DNA of 64,000 nt from Prochlorococcus marinus str. MIT 9312 (GCF_000012645.1 NC_007577.1:1178001-1242000), one strand, 5' to 3'. Positions 7,882-17,323 are shown, counted from the first letter of the stretch. A program made the numbers and translations. The notes: generated by a model not told the origin, from the letters alone.

Positions 7882-9683
7882 AATTTTTCAACTTTTCTAT
7901 TTTCCCAGTCAGATTTATAACCACTATTCACTAAAAGTTCCGAATACTTATTTAAATCACTTTTCTGAATTCGCCATAAATTATAAATCCCATATTCGCC
8001 CAATTTTTGATGATTAATATTTGACCAATGATCTTGGCTCGAAGAATATTCATCAATCACGACCAAAAAAGATTTGTATTCATAATCAGGTTGATCCTCA
8101 TAATTTTTTCTCCTATCAGTATTTAGCCTTTCTGAAAGATTAATTAATCCTTCTTTAGTATTTGGTTCATAAAAAACTATTTGTCTCGAATAATAATGTA
8201 AAGAGGGTTTTCTTATCCCGATCATTGCTAAAGTTTCCTTCCTTTCACGAATATCTGAAATTAATTTTGAGATATTCCTCAAAGGTAATTGCCTAGAAGT
8301 ATCCGCTAATTTTCTAATTGGCGACATCAAAAAAGATTGCCCAATTAAAAGTAATATTTGAAGATAAAGAAAAATATTTTTGGATTTTAAAGAAAATAAA
8401 ATTATTGCAAGAAGTGTAAATGAAGAAAAGAACAATTTAGCTTTAAAAATTATCCCAAAGCTTATAAGTTCTGATGCAAGATTTGGCATTTCAGGATCAT
8501 TTATTAAACTTAACCAAATATTTGATAAAAAGAATGCTATTGATACTCCAAACAAAATTAAAATATTCAACATCCATAAAGATACATAACTTTTATTTGA
8601 TTTTTTTAAGTTTATAAAGCTGTTACTAATTAAGATTGCCGCTGCTGGAATTGCTGGCAACCAATAGCTTGGTAGTTTCGTAGCAGAAATACTAAAAAAG
8701 ATTAAAACTGATATTAACCAACATAAAGAATATGTATAAAGAGTTTCAGTGACATTGCAACTTTCTTTTGAACTTTTCAAGAAATCCTTAAAGGCTTGCA
8801 ATATCCCATGATATAAAAAGGGAGTGAATGGTAATGAAGCCAATATCATTATGTAAAGAAAAAACCAGAATGGTTCTGCATGATTATTTACAACTGAGGT
8901 ATATCTTTGAAAATTATGATAACCAAAAAAATTGTCCCAAAAAGGTTTGCCCTCTTTTATGAGTTCTAAAATGTACCATGGAACACTTATTAGTATTGTT
9001 ATTAAAAAACCTTTCCTAGGATTTATCTTGCAGAGCAACGTTTTCCAATCCTTCTGAATAAATAAGAAAGATGTAATAGTCAATGTTGCCAAAACAAATG
9101 CAATAGGTCCTTTTGTCAAAATTGCAAACCCTAAAAATAACCATGCTGAAATGCATTGATCATTATTTTCACTTGCCATTCTTCTCCAAAACAAAAGCAG
9201 GCTAATACCTAAAGTTCCAGTTAAAAGAGCATCACTCACAGCAGTTCTACTCCAGATAATTATTAATGGAGACAAAGCAAAGCCTAATGATGCAACTATT
9301 GGAGTGAGGAATTGCCTATCACCCTTTTGTGGCCAACAAAACAACGTATCTCCAATCATCAACATTAAAAATAATGATCCCAAAGCTGAGGGGAGTCTTG
9401 CTGAGATTGTCCCAAAACTATCCCAAATCTCGTTTTTTGGTAATGAGTAAAAAAAACCCATTAGCCAATATATTAGTGGAGGCTTATCAAAACGTGCCAT
9501 TCCATTGACTTTTGGCGTTAACCAATCCCCAGATTCACTCATTGCCCGTGCAGCAGCCGCAAATAAAGGAGGAGTTTCATCCACTAGTCCTGTAGTGCCC
9601 AAACCTAAGATAAATATAATGATCCCACAAACTAAAACTATCGATAAGGTTATAAGCCTTTTTTTTGAGTTAAGAAGAATCAT
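7878..9683 (-). CDS. ArnT-like (PMT_2) lipid-linked sugar transferase
   Basis: A 601-residue polytopic membrane protein of the ArnT/PMT glycosyltransferase class (GT-C fold). These enzymes move a sugar from a polyprenyl-phosphate carrier onto lipid A, protein or another acceptor on the periplasmic side. The first helix is followed by the acidic DE pair (D35, E36) in GLVDETPPLFAAAARAM, the catalytic loop of the class, and then ARFDKPPLIYWLMG, another class signature. About ten more helices and a C-terminal soluble domain follow. It is first in no obvious operon, but lies 15 bases beyond the GT4 gene on the same strand; both probably modify envelope glycans. Confidence 0.85.
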   Translation of the reverse strand: MILLNSKKRLITLSIVLVCGIIIFILGLGTTGLVDETPPLFAAAARAMSESGDWLTPKVNGMARFDKPPLIYWLMGFFYSLPKNEIWDSFGTISARLPSALGSLFLMLMIGDTLFCWPQKGDRQFLTPIVASLGFALSPLIIIWSRTAVSDALLTGTLGISLLLFWRRMASENNDQCISAWLFLGFAILTKGPIAFVLATLTITSFLFIQKDWKTLLCKINPRKGFLITILISVPWYILELIKEGKPFWDNFFGYHNFQRYTSVVNNHAEPFWFFLYIMILASLPFTPFLYHGILQAFKDFLKSSKESCNVTETLYTYSLCWLISVLIFFSISATKLPSYWLPAIPAAAILISNSFINLKKSNKSYVSLWMLNILILFGVSIAFFLSNIWLSLINDPEMPNLASELISFGIIFKAKLFFSSFTLLAIILFSLKSKNIFLYLQILLLIGQSFLMSPIRKLADTSRQLPLRNISKLISDIRERKETLAMIGIRKPSLHYYSRQIVFYEPNTKEGLINLSERLNTDRRKNYEDQPDYEYKSFLVVIDEYSSSQDHWSNINHQKLGEYGIYNLWRIQKSDLNKYSELLVNSGYKSDWENRKVEKF

Positions 9684-9698
9684 TTAAAATTATTTATT

Positions 9699-10775
9699 TT
9701 ATTTATATTCGTGCATTACCTTATTAAGCCAGTTCACAACCTTGTTAGCAAATATATCTGTGGAGGCATTTTTTTCTACCCATTCTCTACATTTATTACG
9801 CTTTATTTTTTCAATAATCTCTACATAAGAAAGCATATTTGTTTTATCATCAGGATCAGCAAGATACCCTATTTGCCCATGCTTAATAATTTCACTAGGG
9901 CCTCCCCTTTTATAAGCTATGACTGGCACCCCACAGGCTAAAGCTTCAACAACTACGTTCCCATATGCTTCATTCCATTTCGGAGTATTTAGCAAAACCC
10001 TACACTTACCAAGTTCTTTTTGCAATTCATTGGTTGATACAAAACCCATCCAATCTATAATTCCTTGAGGAAAAGATTGTTCTATCTTTGAAGCATAAGT
10101 CTCATCTTCTATAACTCCCCAAACTTTTAGTTTTTCGCCAAGTTCATTTGCGATATAAACAGCATCCTCTAAACCTTTCTCGGGTGCCACTCTGCCAATC
10201 CAAGCCAAGGGTCCCTTCACTGAATCTTGAAAAGTATAATTATCCAATTTAAAACCATTGCCAATAATTGTTGGATTGTTAATGAAAGGATAATCATTAG
10301 CTTGTATTTTGGAATGGAAAGCAAAATTTTGTGGACGTTTAGCATATACTTTTGAGATTAAATTACTTATTACCGAACTTTCAGAGCCCATACTAATTAT
10401 GTGCGCAATGGGCATCTCTACATTTAAAGTCATCCAAATAGGCAACCAATCATAAGACATGTTCAACAATACATCTGCTTTTTTTGCTATTTCCAATCCC
10501 TTTTCTAGCATTCCTGCTAGAAGTGAATTGTCTGGGATGATTACAGGAGAATTATAATTTTGATGCTGCCAACTAATTTGATCTTCACCTTCTACAAAAT
10601 ATAATTTTGCTTTTTCATTAATTGCATTTAATTTAGAATTTTTAGGAGCTATCACCTCTACCGAATGACCTAAAGAAAGCAATCCTGATACCAAAGAATT
10701 TAAAGTTAATTCAACTCCTCCACCTTTTCCACTTCCAATGAAGCCTATTGGAGTACTAATCAAAACTATTCGCAT
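9699..10775 (-). CDS. Glycosyltransferase family 4 protein
   Basis: A 358-residue GT-B-fold glycosyltransferase. The N-terminal domain starts MRIVLISTPIGFIGSGKGGG, with the Gly-rich acceptor loop. The C-terminal nucleotide-sugar domain opens with LAWIGRVAPEKGLEDAV and carries the GT4 E-x7-E motif in NEAYGNVVVEALACGVPVI. It probably transfers a sugar from an NDP-sugar to a growing glycan or lipid in the cytoplasm; the substrate cannot be read from sequence. It lies between the EamA transporter and the ArnT-like gene, all on the minus strand with short gaps, suggesting one transcript. Confidence 0.88.
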   Translation of the reverse strand: MRIVLISTPIGFIGSGKGGGVELTLNSLVSGLLSLGHSVEVIAPKNSKLNAINEKAKLYFVEGEDQISWQHQNYNSPVIIPDNSLLAGMLEKGLEIAKKADVLLNMSYDWLPIWMTLNVEMPIAHIISMGSESSVISNLISKVYAKRPQNFAFHSKIQANDYPFINNPTIIGNGFKLDNYTFQDSVKGPLAWIGRVAPEKGLEDAVYIANELGEKLKVWGVIEDETYASKIEQSFPQGIIDWMGFVSTNELQKELGKCRVLLNTPKWNEAYGNVVVEALACGVPVIAYKRGGPSEIIKHGQIGYLADPDDKTNMLSYVEIIEKIKRNKCREWVEKNASTDIFANKVVNWLNKVMHEYK

Positions 10776-10803
10776 TATTAGACTTTTTATACCAAGAACC
10801 TAT

Positions 10804-11745
10804 TTAAATATTAGTGTCTGTGAATTTATTTTCCCATAAAAGCCTTCTCTGGCTAACAAAAAATACCGAGATAAGCACAAAAACTACTCCTATCCATTGA
10901 ACAATAGTAAGTCTTTCATCTAACCAAACACCTCCACTGAGAAGAGCGAATACAGGAGTTAAAAAAGCAAGAGTACTAAATCCAGTTATTTCTTTATTGT
11001 TAGCAAAGTAAAAAAACAATCCATAAGCTATTGCTCCTCCAAAGATACTTGCAAATGACATGAGTCCCCATTCAAATATTGACCAATTAGGGATTATTTG
11101 AAAATTTGATTGTAAGCAATGCCTAATAATTAAGGGCACACTACCGAAAACCATGTGCCATCCTGTAACAGCAACTGGATCACTTTTAGTACAGGTGAAT
11201 CTAATTAAAATTGTTCCTAGTGCCATAGCTAGCGAAGCTGCGAGCATCCAGATCTCTCCAAAGTTAAAAGCCACATCAGTCATGGCCTTATTAGACATTA
11301 ACCACCAATTTCCTAGAAGTTCTTGCGGAACACCTAAGAATACTATTCCTCCCAGGCCAAAAAGTAAGCCTAACCACCCTATTGGATTAATTAAATTTCC
11401 AAAAATTGCCCTTGCTAAAATAGCTACCAAAAGGGGCTGAGAATCAATCAATACAGAGCCTAGACCTGCTCCAGTTTTTTCAATGCCATAAGTTAAAAAT
11501 AACTGAAAAAAAGTAGCGTCGACAATTGTAAAAACAAAAAACCACTTCAAATCGCATTTATAAATTTTCAAATCTCTTTTAAACAAATATGTTGTAATTA
11601 GAACAAGAATCCCTGCAGGAAGTAATCTTAAAGAAGCAACAAACTCGGGTCCAGCACTAGATACCAAGGGGGTCATAGCTGCCATTGAAGTCCCCCAAAG
11701 TGCAAAAGGGAGTAACATTAAAAACCAATTTAGGATTGAATTCAT
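10804..11745 (-). CDS. EamA/DMT-family transporter
   Basis: A 313-residue membrane protein with ten hydrophobic helices in two EamA halves. The first half starts WFLMLLPFALWGTSMAAMTPL and includes SLRLLPAGILVLI. The second has ALGTILIRFTCTKSDPVAVTGWHMVFGSVPL, with the typical end of a pair SFASIFGGAIAYGLFFYF and GGVWLDERLTIVQWIGVVFVLISV. The family moves metabolites such as amino acids and nucleotide sugars across the inner membrane; the substrate is unknown. It is probably the first gene of the minus-strand trio ending with the ArnT-like gene, and is divergent from sppA across about 50 bases. Confidence 0.9.
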   Translation of the reverse strand: MNSILNWFLMLLPFALWGTSMAAMTPLVSSAGPEFVASLRLLPAGILVLITTYLFKRDLKIYKCDLKWFFVFTIVDATFFQLFLTYGIEKTGAGLGSVLIDSQPLLVAILARAIFGNLINPIGWLGLLFGLGGIVFLGVPQELLGNWWLMSNKAMTDVAFNFGEIWMLAASLAMALGTILIRFTCTKSDPVAVTGWHMVFGSVPLIIRHCLQSNFQIIPNWSIFEWGLMSFASIFGGAIAYGLFFYFANNKEITGFSTLAFLTPVFALLSGGVWLDERLTIVQWIGVVFVLISVFFVSQRRLLWENKFTDTNI

Positions 11746-11797
11746 TAAGTCTGCTGATAATCTTTTTAAAGTAGTTTTATGTATTTACCTTAAAAGA

Positions 11798-12607
11798 ATG
11801 ATTTGGCCTTTTAGACGAAAGTCAAAAAAAAGAATGGCTCGTATTTTAATTGATGAGCCTATTACAAGTTCAACAAGAGTTTCTGTTCTTAAAGCTCTTA
11901 AACAAATTGAGGATAGAGAATTTCCTGCTTTAATCGTGAGAATTGATTCGCCAGGGGGTACTGTAGGAGATAGCCAAGAAATATACTCTGCTATTAAAAG
12001 ACTAAAAGATAAAGGTTGTAAAGTCATAGCTAGTTTTGGGAATATATCTGCATCTGGAGGAGTTTACATTGGTGTTGCATCTGACAAAATAGTTGCAAAT
12101 CCAGGCACGATTACAGGATCTATTGGAGTGATTATAAGGGGAAATAATTTATCTGAATTGTTAGATAAAGTTGGCATAAAATTTGAGACTGTTAAAAGCG
12201 GCGTATTTAAAGATATACTTTCTCCAGATAAACCTTTAAGTGAGGAAGGTAGAAGACTGCTTCAAGGTCTAATAGATGAAAGCTACAAACAATTTACTGA
12301 AGCTGTTGCTGAAGGAAGAAATTTACCCGTTGAAGAAGTAAGAAAATTTTCCGATGGAAGAATTTTTACTGGAACCCAAGCAAAAGAATTAGGACTTGTT
12401 GATGAAATTGGAGATGAATTTGTTGCCAGGGAAGTTGCCGCAAAAATGGTCAATATTGATCCTAAATTGCAGCCTTTAACATTTGGGAAGAAAAAAAAGA
12501 AAATACTTGGATTAATTCCTGGAAGTAAAGTTATTGAAAGAGTTATCAATTATATTTTCTTTGAGATTGATTCATCTAATAAAATACTTTGGTTATACAA
12601 GCCTTAA
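11798..12607 (+). CDS. sppA: Signal peptide peptidase SppA, short form
   Basis: A 269-residue serine protease of the S49 family, which clears cleaved signal peptides and membrane fragments. The Ser/Lys dyad is visible: Ser86 in ISASGGVYIG and Lys133 in VKSGVFKDI. Neighbouring IDSPGGTVGDSQEIYSAI and the GTITGSIGV oxyanion-side loop are also conserved. This is the short, single-domain type, and it lacks a clear N-terminal membrane anchor, starting instead with a basic segment (WPFRRKSKKRM). It may bind the membrane peripherally, or through the C-terminal hydrophobic stretch. aroH follows after 18 bases on the same strand. Confidence 0.93.
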   Translation: MIWPFRRKSKKRMARILIDEPITSSTRVSVLKALKQIEDREFPALIVRIDSPGGTVGDSQEIYSAIKRLKDKGCKVIASFGNISASGGVYIGVASDKIVANPGTITGSIGVIIRGNNLSELLDKVGIKFETVKSGVFKDILSPDKPLSEEGRRLLQGLIDESYKQFTEAVAEGRNLPVEEVRKFSDGRIFTGTQAKELGLVDEIGDEFVAREVAAKMVNIDPKLQPLTFGKKKKKILGLIPGSKVIERVINYIFFEIDSSNKILWLYKP

Positions 12608-12625
12608 ATTAATAGTTATAAAAAA

Positions 12626-12997
12626 ATGAAAGATGATTATAAAATTACATTTATTCGAGGAGCTACAACAGCATCTGGTAATTCTATTGAAGAAATTGAA
12701 GATGCAGTAGTTGAGTTAATAGATGAATTAATTTCACGCAATAGTCTTATTAAGTCGAACTTATTATGCATTACATTCACCGCGACAAAAGATTTGGATG
12801 CATGTTTCCCTGCTTCAATTGCAAGAAAATGTAATGGACTAGATTCAGTAGCCTTTTTAGACTGCCAACAAATGCATGTATCAAATGATATAGATTTTTG
12901 TATCAGAATATTGGCTCAAGTTTTATTGTCGCCAAATAATCCCGTAAAGCATCCCTATTTAAGAGGTGCTGCAAAATTAAGGACAGATAGATGTTAA
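12626..12997 (+). CDS. aroH: Chorismate mutase, AroH type
   Basis: A 123-residue chorismate mutase of the trimeric AroH fold, which converts chorismate to prephenate for Phe and Tyr synthesis. It aligns along its length with B. subtilis AroH: FIRGATT (Arg11 for Arg7), TKDLDACFPASIAR, CIRIL (Arg94 for Arg90), and PYLRGAAKLRTD (Tyr111 for Tyr108). The position of catalytic Glu78 is Gln82 here (CQQMHV). I remember QQM at this site in other cyanobacterial AroH proteins, so it is probably a lineage feature rather than a defect. It follows sppA closely and may be cotranscribed. Confidence 0.93.
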   Translation: MKDDYKITFIRGATTASGNSIEEIEDAVVELIDELISRNSLIKSNLLCITFTATKDLDACFPASIARKCNGLDSVAFLDCQQMHVSNDIDFCIRILAQVLLSPNNPVKHPYLRGAAKLRTDRC

Positions 12998-13067
12998 CCT
13001 TAGTAAAACAATTTTCCCTTCTTAAATTGGGATTGCCCTAATTAAGCCTGTAAAAATTTTTTCCTCT

Positions 13068-13649
13068 ATGTTAAAAAAAACAAAGAAGCTTCCTTTAAGT
13101 TTTAGAATTTTAAGATTTTTTCTTATTCCTGCAATTTTAGTTTCAATTCCATCCTTTAATAAGATCCAAGATGCTAAAGCAGGATTGGAGTTCCAATGGG
13201 AGCAAGACAGTGGTTACAAAAGATTAAAGTGGTTTCAAAAAGAAAATAAAAGAAATTTTAGAAATACAATTTATTTTTTCTTGAGGCCATATGACAGGAG
13301 AACTGATTATTTAAAAATAAATTTAACCAATCCTAAACCCTTTAAAGCAAAACTGAAAAAAGAAAAAATTAGTCTTTGCAAGGTAAGAATAGGCGGTTTT
13401 GAGGATCGAACTAAATGTTTAGAAAATGTTCCAGCCGATATTGAAATTAATTCCGATAAAAAATCATCCTTACATTCAATAAACATTTACCCTTATAGTC
13501 CAATTCCATCTAATAAAGACAGTTATGCGGTTGTTTTAAAAGTTACTAATCCAAAGAGACAAGGGCTATATCAATTCCACTCTTATGGGCAACCTAAAGG
13601 GAAATCGGTTTCAAGTTATTTAGGAAGCTGGACTATAGTGATCGATTAA
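13068..13649 (+). CDS. DUF2808 family exported protein
   Basis: A 193-residue secreted or periplasmic protein. The N-terminus has a basic start, a hydrophobic stretch (LRFFLIPAILVSIPSF) and an Ala-Lys-Ala signal-peptidase site (residues about 36-38). The mature part is beta-rich with an R-x-D segment (FFLRPYDRRTDYLKI) and the C-terminal GLYQFHSYG...YLGSWTI ending typical of DUF2808, a family mainly from cyanobacteria. Two cysteines (LCKVRIG, KCLENV) could form a disulfide outside the cytoplasm. Function unknown. rpmH begins 30 bases downstream. Confidence 0.8.
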   Translation: MLKKTKKLPLSFRILRFFLIPAILVSIPSFNKIQDAKAGLEFQWEQDSGYKRLKWFQKENKRNFRNTIYFFLRPYDRRTDYLKINLTNPKPFKAKLKKEKISLCKVRIGGFEDRTKCLENVPADIEINSDKKSSLHSINIYPYSPIPSNKDSYAVVLKVTNPKRQGLYQFHSYGQPKGKSVSSYLGSWTIVID

Positions 13650-13679
13650 ATGATAAATTAATTATGGATAATTAAAAAA

Positions 13680-13817
13680 ATGACTAAAAGAACTTTTGGC
13701 GGAACTTCAAGAAAAAGAAAACGTGTATCCGGTTTTAGAGTAAGAATGCGTTCTCATACTGGTAGAAGAGTTATTAAAAGCAGAAGACAAAAAGGTAGAG
13801 AAAGAATAGCTGTCTAA
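13680..13817 (+). CDS. rpmH: 50S ribosomal protein L34
   Basis: A 45-residue, extremely basic protein. [20 protein letters not shown] and the following [19 protein letters not shown] are the L34 signature, with the cyanobacterial GGT replacement for the usual QPS segment. It stabilises 23S rRNA near the exit tunnel. Its place ahead of rnpA, a PH-domain gene and yidC is the conserved bacterial rpmH-rnpA-yidC order. The rnpA start lies 12 bases beyond its stop. Confidence 0.97.
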
Positions 13818-13829
13818 CCTAAAATTCAA

Positions 13830-14216
13830 ATGGCCTTACCTAAAGATATGCGATTGAAAGGTCATAGGACTTTTAATTATATTCATAAAAATTCCATAAA
13901 ATATCATGGGAAATTAATGACTTTTAAAGTAGCAAGATCAAATCCAGAAATCCTCTTATCCCATAATCACACAAATGCCTCAAACAATTTCAGGGCTGCA
14001 ATAGCTATCAGTAAAAAAGTTTCTAAAAAAGCTGTAGATAGAAATAAAATAAGGAGAATACTGCAAGAGTGGTTAATAACAAATATCCCGAAAATTAATA
14101 GCCACAAACCTTATTGGTTACTTGTTAACCTTAAATTTGGAGATTTCTGCAATGATAAAAATAAACTTTTGGAGGAATTTCAAAACTTAATGTTCAAATC
14201 TCGACTAATCAAATGA
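13830..14216 (+). CDS. rnpA: Ribonuclease P protein component
   Basis: A 128-residue basic protein that binds the RNase P RNA and helps remove tRNA 5' leaders. The starting MRLKGHRTFNYIHKNS (with MALPKD before it) and the RNR-like helix region (SKKVSKKAVDRNKIRRILQEWL) are the family hallmarks. The stop overlaps the next gene's start by four bases, indicating translational coupling. Gene order with rpmH upstream is as in most bacteria. Confidence 0.96.
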   Translation: MALPKDMRLKGHRTFNYIHKNSIKYHGKLMTFKVARSNPEILLSHNHTNASNNFRAAIAISKKVSKKAVDRNKIRRILQEWLITNIPKINSHKPYWLLVNLKFGDFCNDKNKLLEEFQNLMFKSRLIK

Positions 14217-14626
14217 TTAACATGAACGAAGAAACATTTTACGAAGGTGGTCCTGCAAAAAGTGATTTAATAATAAATCTACTTGCAGGCGTAACTCTTC
14301 TTGGTTTGCCATTTACCTTTGCCGCAATAGTTAGAGCATTGTGGTTGAGATATAAAATTACAAACAAAAGGATTACAATTGATGGTGGTTGGTTTGGTAA
14401 AAACAAAACACAAGTTTCATTAAGTAATATTGAAGAAATAAGATCTATTCCAAGGGGATTCGGTTCATATGGTGATATGGTTCTTATTCTTAATGACGGA
14501 TCAAAGGTTGAAATGAAATCATTACCTTTGTTCAGAGAAAAGCAAAAATTTATTGAGAAAAATTTGAATAAAAAAACACAAATCCCAAATCTAAACGAGG
14601 TTGAAGGATTTGCTACTAAATCCTAA
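14213..14626 (+). CDS. PH domain-containing membrane protein
   Basis: A 137-residue protein with one or two hydrophobic helices near the N-terminus (LIINLLAGVTLLGLPFTFAAIVRALWLRY is the region, about residues 18-46). It is followed by a bacterial PH-like domain (bPH_2 type: YKITNKRITIDGG, SLSNIEEIRSIP, GDMVLILNDGSKVEM). It is regularly found between rnpA and yidC in cyanobacteria, which suggests a link to membrane insertion or assembly, though no function is known. The first residues MINM may be bypassed by a start at the ATG four codons in. Confidence 0.85.
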   Translation: MINMNEETFYEGGPAKSDLIINLLAGVTLLGLPFTFAAIVRALWLRYKITNKRITIDGGWFGKNKTQVSLSNIEEIRSIPRGFGSYGDMVLILNDGSKVEMKSLPLFREKQKFIEKNLNKKTQIPNLNEVEGFATKS

Positions 14627-14698
14627 ATAAATTAATTACAAAAACCTTTTTTTCCTGTAAAATAAAATGTCTAGTAAAATTACACTTTCTTTAATATC

Positions 14699-15841
14699 GT
14701 GATAGGGTTCATTTCTGAAAAACTACTTATCCCGATTCTAGATTTTTTCTACGGCTTAGTTCCTAGTTATGGTTTAGCGATTGTTGCATTAACAGTTGTG
14801 ATTAGAATTGCACTTTTCCCTTTAAGCGCTGGGTCCATTAGAAGCGCAAGAAGGATGAAAATTGCACAACCAGTAATGAAAACAAGGCAAGCAGAAATAA
14901 AATCTAAGTTCTCAGGTGATCCAAAGAAACAGCAAGAAGAATTAGGAAAACTAATGAATGAGTTTGGCAGTCCTCTTGCGGGTTGCCTTCCATTGATTGT
15001 ACAAATGCCTATCCTATTTGCATTGTTTGCAACCCTAAGGGGATCACCATTTGCTGATGTTCCCTACAACATAAATCTTAAAGTCGTTCCTCAAGATCAA
15101 ATTGCGGCTATTGATCCAAAACCTTATAAATCCCCAAGACACTCTATTTTTATTACAGAAAAATCACATTTTCCTGTAATCGCTACCATTCCAAATGGAA
15201 CTAAATTAGGGACAGAAGAATCAATAAAAATAAATTTACAAACAACAAATGGTAATAGCTATTCAGAAGTTTTATCCAAATACGATAATGGATCAAAATT
15301 TCTCCCTTCTTGGAAGGTATCAAAAGGATCAGAAAATATAAAAGTTTCCCAAGATGGAACAGTAACTGCGATTAAGCCAGGGGATGCAACAATAGAAGCG
15401 AAGATCCCTGGTCTAGCTGCAAAAAGTGGTTTTCTTTTTATTAAAGCTCTCGGTCAGGTTGGTTTTTATGTCGATGGGGCTATTAATTGGGATATTGCTA
15501 CACTAGTTGGTGCTTTTGGATTAACTCTACTTCTATCTCAAGTTTTGTCTAGTCAGGGGATGCCTGCTAACCCACAGCAATCAACAGCTAACAAAATCAC
15601 ACCAATCATGATTACTGGAATGTTCCTGTTTTTCCCACTACCAGCAGGAGTATTACTATATATGGTTGTCGCAAATATATTTCAGGCATTTCAGACCTTT
15701 CTTCTTAATAAAGAGACTCTTCCAGAGAATCTACAGAAAATTCTGGATCAGCAATTATTGGCAAAAGATGAAGTAATAACAACTTCTGCTTCAACCATCT
15801 CAGAGAAAAGACTGCCTTTTGAACCAAACAGTAAAAAATAG
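14699..15841 (+). CDS. yidC: Membrane protein insertase YidC/Oxa1, with a periplasmic/lumenal insertion
   Basis: A 380-residue YidC/Oxa1/Alb3-family insertase that folds and inserts thylakoid and plasma membrane proteins, including photosystem subunits. Residues 12-60 have the first conserved helix with the groove Arg ([20 protein letters not shown]), residues 91-116 the second helix ([16 protein letters not shown]), and residues about 262-335 the last three helices ([21 protein letters not shown]). Between the second and third conserved helices lies an insert of about 130 residues. Its second half ([32 protein letters not shown], about 204-235) looks like a bacterial Ig-like BIG2 domain. Start is GTG at 14699; no ATG lies upstream in frame. 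Confidence 0.95.
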   Translation: MIGFISEKLLIPILDFFYGLVPSYGLAIVALTVVIRIALFPLSAGSIRSARRMKIAQPVMKTRQAEIKSKFSGDPKKQQEELGKLMNEFGSPLAGCLPLIVQMPILFALFATLRGSPFADVPYNINLKVVPQDQIAAIDPKPYKSPRHSIFITEKSHFPVIATIPNGTKLGTEESIKINLQTTNGNSYSEVLSKYDNGSKFLPSWKVSKGSENIKVSQDGTVTAIKPGDATIEAKIPGLAAKSGFLFIKALGQVGFYVDGAINWDIATLVGAFGLTLLLSQVLSSQGMPANPQQSTANKITPIMITGMFLFFPLPAGVLLYMVVANIFQAFQTFLLNKETLPENLQKILDQQLLAKDEVITTSASTISEKRLPFEPNSKK

Positions 15842-15856
15842 TTTTAATTTTAAATA

Positions 15857-17323
15857 ATGAATTCTTGGTGTAGAAATTTAGAATTACTTATAAAATCAAG
15901 GGCTTCATTAATTTGGATAAGGACTAAAGAAGAGGAAAGATTAGAAAAGCTAGTTAATTTTTCTTGTGAAAGATTAAATATAAAAAGATTTGTTTGCTGG
16001 GATTGTGTTAGCGGTATTAAAGGATTAATAAATGAAGAAGGGAAATTTTCTAACAATCCGTTAGGAGTGCTTAATTGGCTTAAAGAACAAAGTTCTGAGG
16101 TTTCAACAGTTTTATTAGTTAAAGATTTTCATAAATTTTATGATGATCCATCTATTAATAGAACTATTAAAGAACTATCTTCAGCGCTTAAGGAAACCAG
16201 TCATAATTTAATTATTAGTTCTCATCTATTTCCATCGTCTGAAGAACTGGATGAATTAATGACAATAATAAGCTTACCTTTACCTGATCAAAAAGAATTG
16301 AAAAATCTAATAAAAAAAATTGCTATTAATACTAATTCAAATCTTGAGGAAGAAGACTTAAATGAACTTTCTATAGCTTCAAGTGGATTAACCGAAATAA
16401 AAGTAAAGCAAGTCACTGCTAAGGCTCTTGCTCAAAGAGGAAAAATTAGTAAAGAGGATATTAAAGATATTCTTGAAGAGAAAAAACAAGTTATCGCAAG
16501 AAGTGAAATTTTAGAATTTTTTGAAGCCAAATCAAGTCAAGATGATATTGGTGGTTTAAATGTTTTAAAAGTTTGGCTTAAACAAAGATATAGGGCCTTT
16601 TCAAAAGAAGCAAGAGATTATGGACTACCTATTCCCAAGGGGGTATTACTTGTTGGAGCACAAGGAACAGGGAAATCGCTTACTGCAAAATCAATTTCCA
16701 ATAGTTGGTCGATGCCGCTTCTTAGGTTAGATGTGGGGAGACTATTTTCTAGCCTAGTTGGTTCAAGCGAGGCAAGGACAAGAGAAACAATATCAAGAGC
16801 TGAGGCCATGTCACCTTGTATCCTTTGGATCGATGAAATTGATAAGGGCTTTGGTGGCGATGCTAGAAGTGATGGAGGGACAAGTCAAAGGGTTTTGGCA
16901 AGCTTGCTAACCTGGATGGCTGAAAAAGAATCCGCAGTATTTGTAATTGCCACCGCTAATGCTATAGACAAGCTTCCTGCTGAATTATTAAGGAAAGGTA
17001 GATTTGATGAAATATTTTTTCTTGATTTGCCAAATTCTGAAGAAAGATTAAGCATTCTAGATTTGCACTTAAAAAAAAGAAGACCAAGTTACAGTTTCCC
17101 TCTTACTACCATCATCGACAGAACAGATGGATTTTCAGGCGCAGAACTTGAACAAGCAGTAATAGAGGGGATGCACATTTCATTCTCAGACAATAGAGAG
17201 CTTATGGAGAAAGATTTAGTAAAGGCAGTTTCTGAATTGGTTCCCTTATCGAGAACAGCTAAAGAGCAAATTGATTTACTAAAAGAATGGTCATCTACAG
17301 GGCGGGCTCGTTCTGCATCTTAA
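15857..17323 (+). CDS. Ycf46-type AAA ATPase
   Basis: A 488-residue protein of the Ycf46 family, found in cyanobacteria and algal plastids. The N-terminal half is a helical, degenerate P-loop-like domain with repeated Asp-Phe and Ser-Ser-His-Leu features. The C-terminal AAA module has Walker A GAQGTGKS (residues 267-274), Walker B ILWIDEID (about 322-329), sensor 1 ATAN and arginine finger LLRKGRFDEIF. Ycf46 has been linked to carbon and bicarbonate use in Synechocystis, but its substrate is unknown. It follows yidC by 15 bases on the same strand and is probably part of the same transcript. Confidence 0.92.
   Translation: MNSWCRNLELLIKSRASLIWIRTKEEERLEKLVNFSCERLNIKRFVCWDCVSGIKGLINEEGKFSNNPLGVLNWLKEQSSEVSTVLLVKDFHKFYDDPSINRTIKELSSALKETSHNLIISSHLFPSSEELDELMTIISLPLPDQKELKNLIKKIAINTNSNLEEEDLNELSIASSGLTEIKVKQVTAKALAQRGKISKEDIKDILEEKKQVIARSEILEFFEAKSSQDDIGGLNVLKVWLKQRYRAFSKEARDYGLPIPKGVLLVGAQGTGKSLTAKSISNSWSMPLLRLDVGRLFSSLVGSSEARTRETISRAEAMSPCILWIDEIDKGFGGDARSDGGTSQRVLASLLTWMAEKESAVFVIATANAIDKLPAELLRKGRFDEIFFLDLPNSEERLSILDLHLKKRRPSYSFPLTTIIDRTDGFSGAELEQAVIEGMHISFSDNRELMEKDLVKAVSELVPLSRTAKEQIDLLKEWSSTGRARSAS

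Noticed and set aside
11153-11440. Plus-strand ORF of 95 codons inside the EamA transporter gene
   Set aside because: It is antisense to a well-supported membrane protein, with no family features.
12283-12549. Minus-strand ORF of 88 codons inside sppA
   Set aside because: It is the reverse of a strongly conserved coding region and has the low-complexity look of antisense frames (runs of Phe and Ser).
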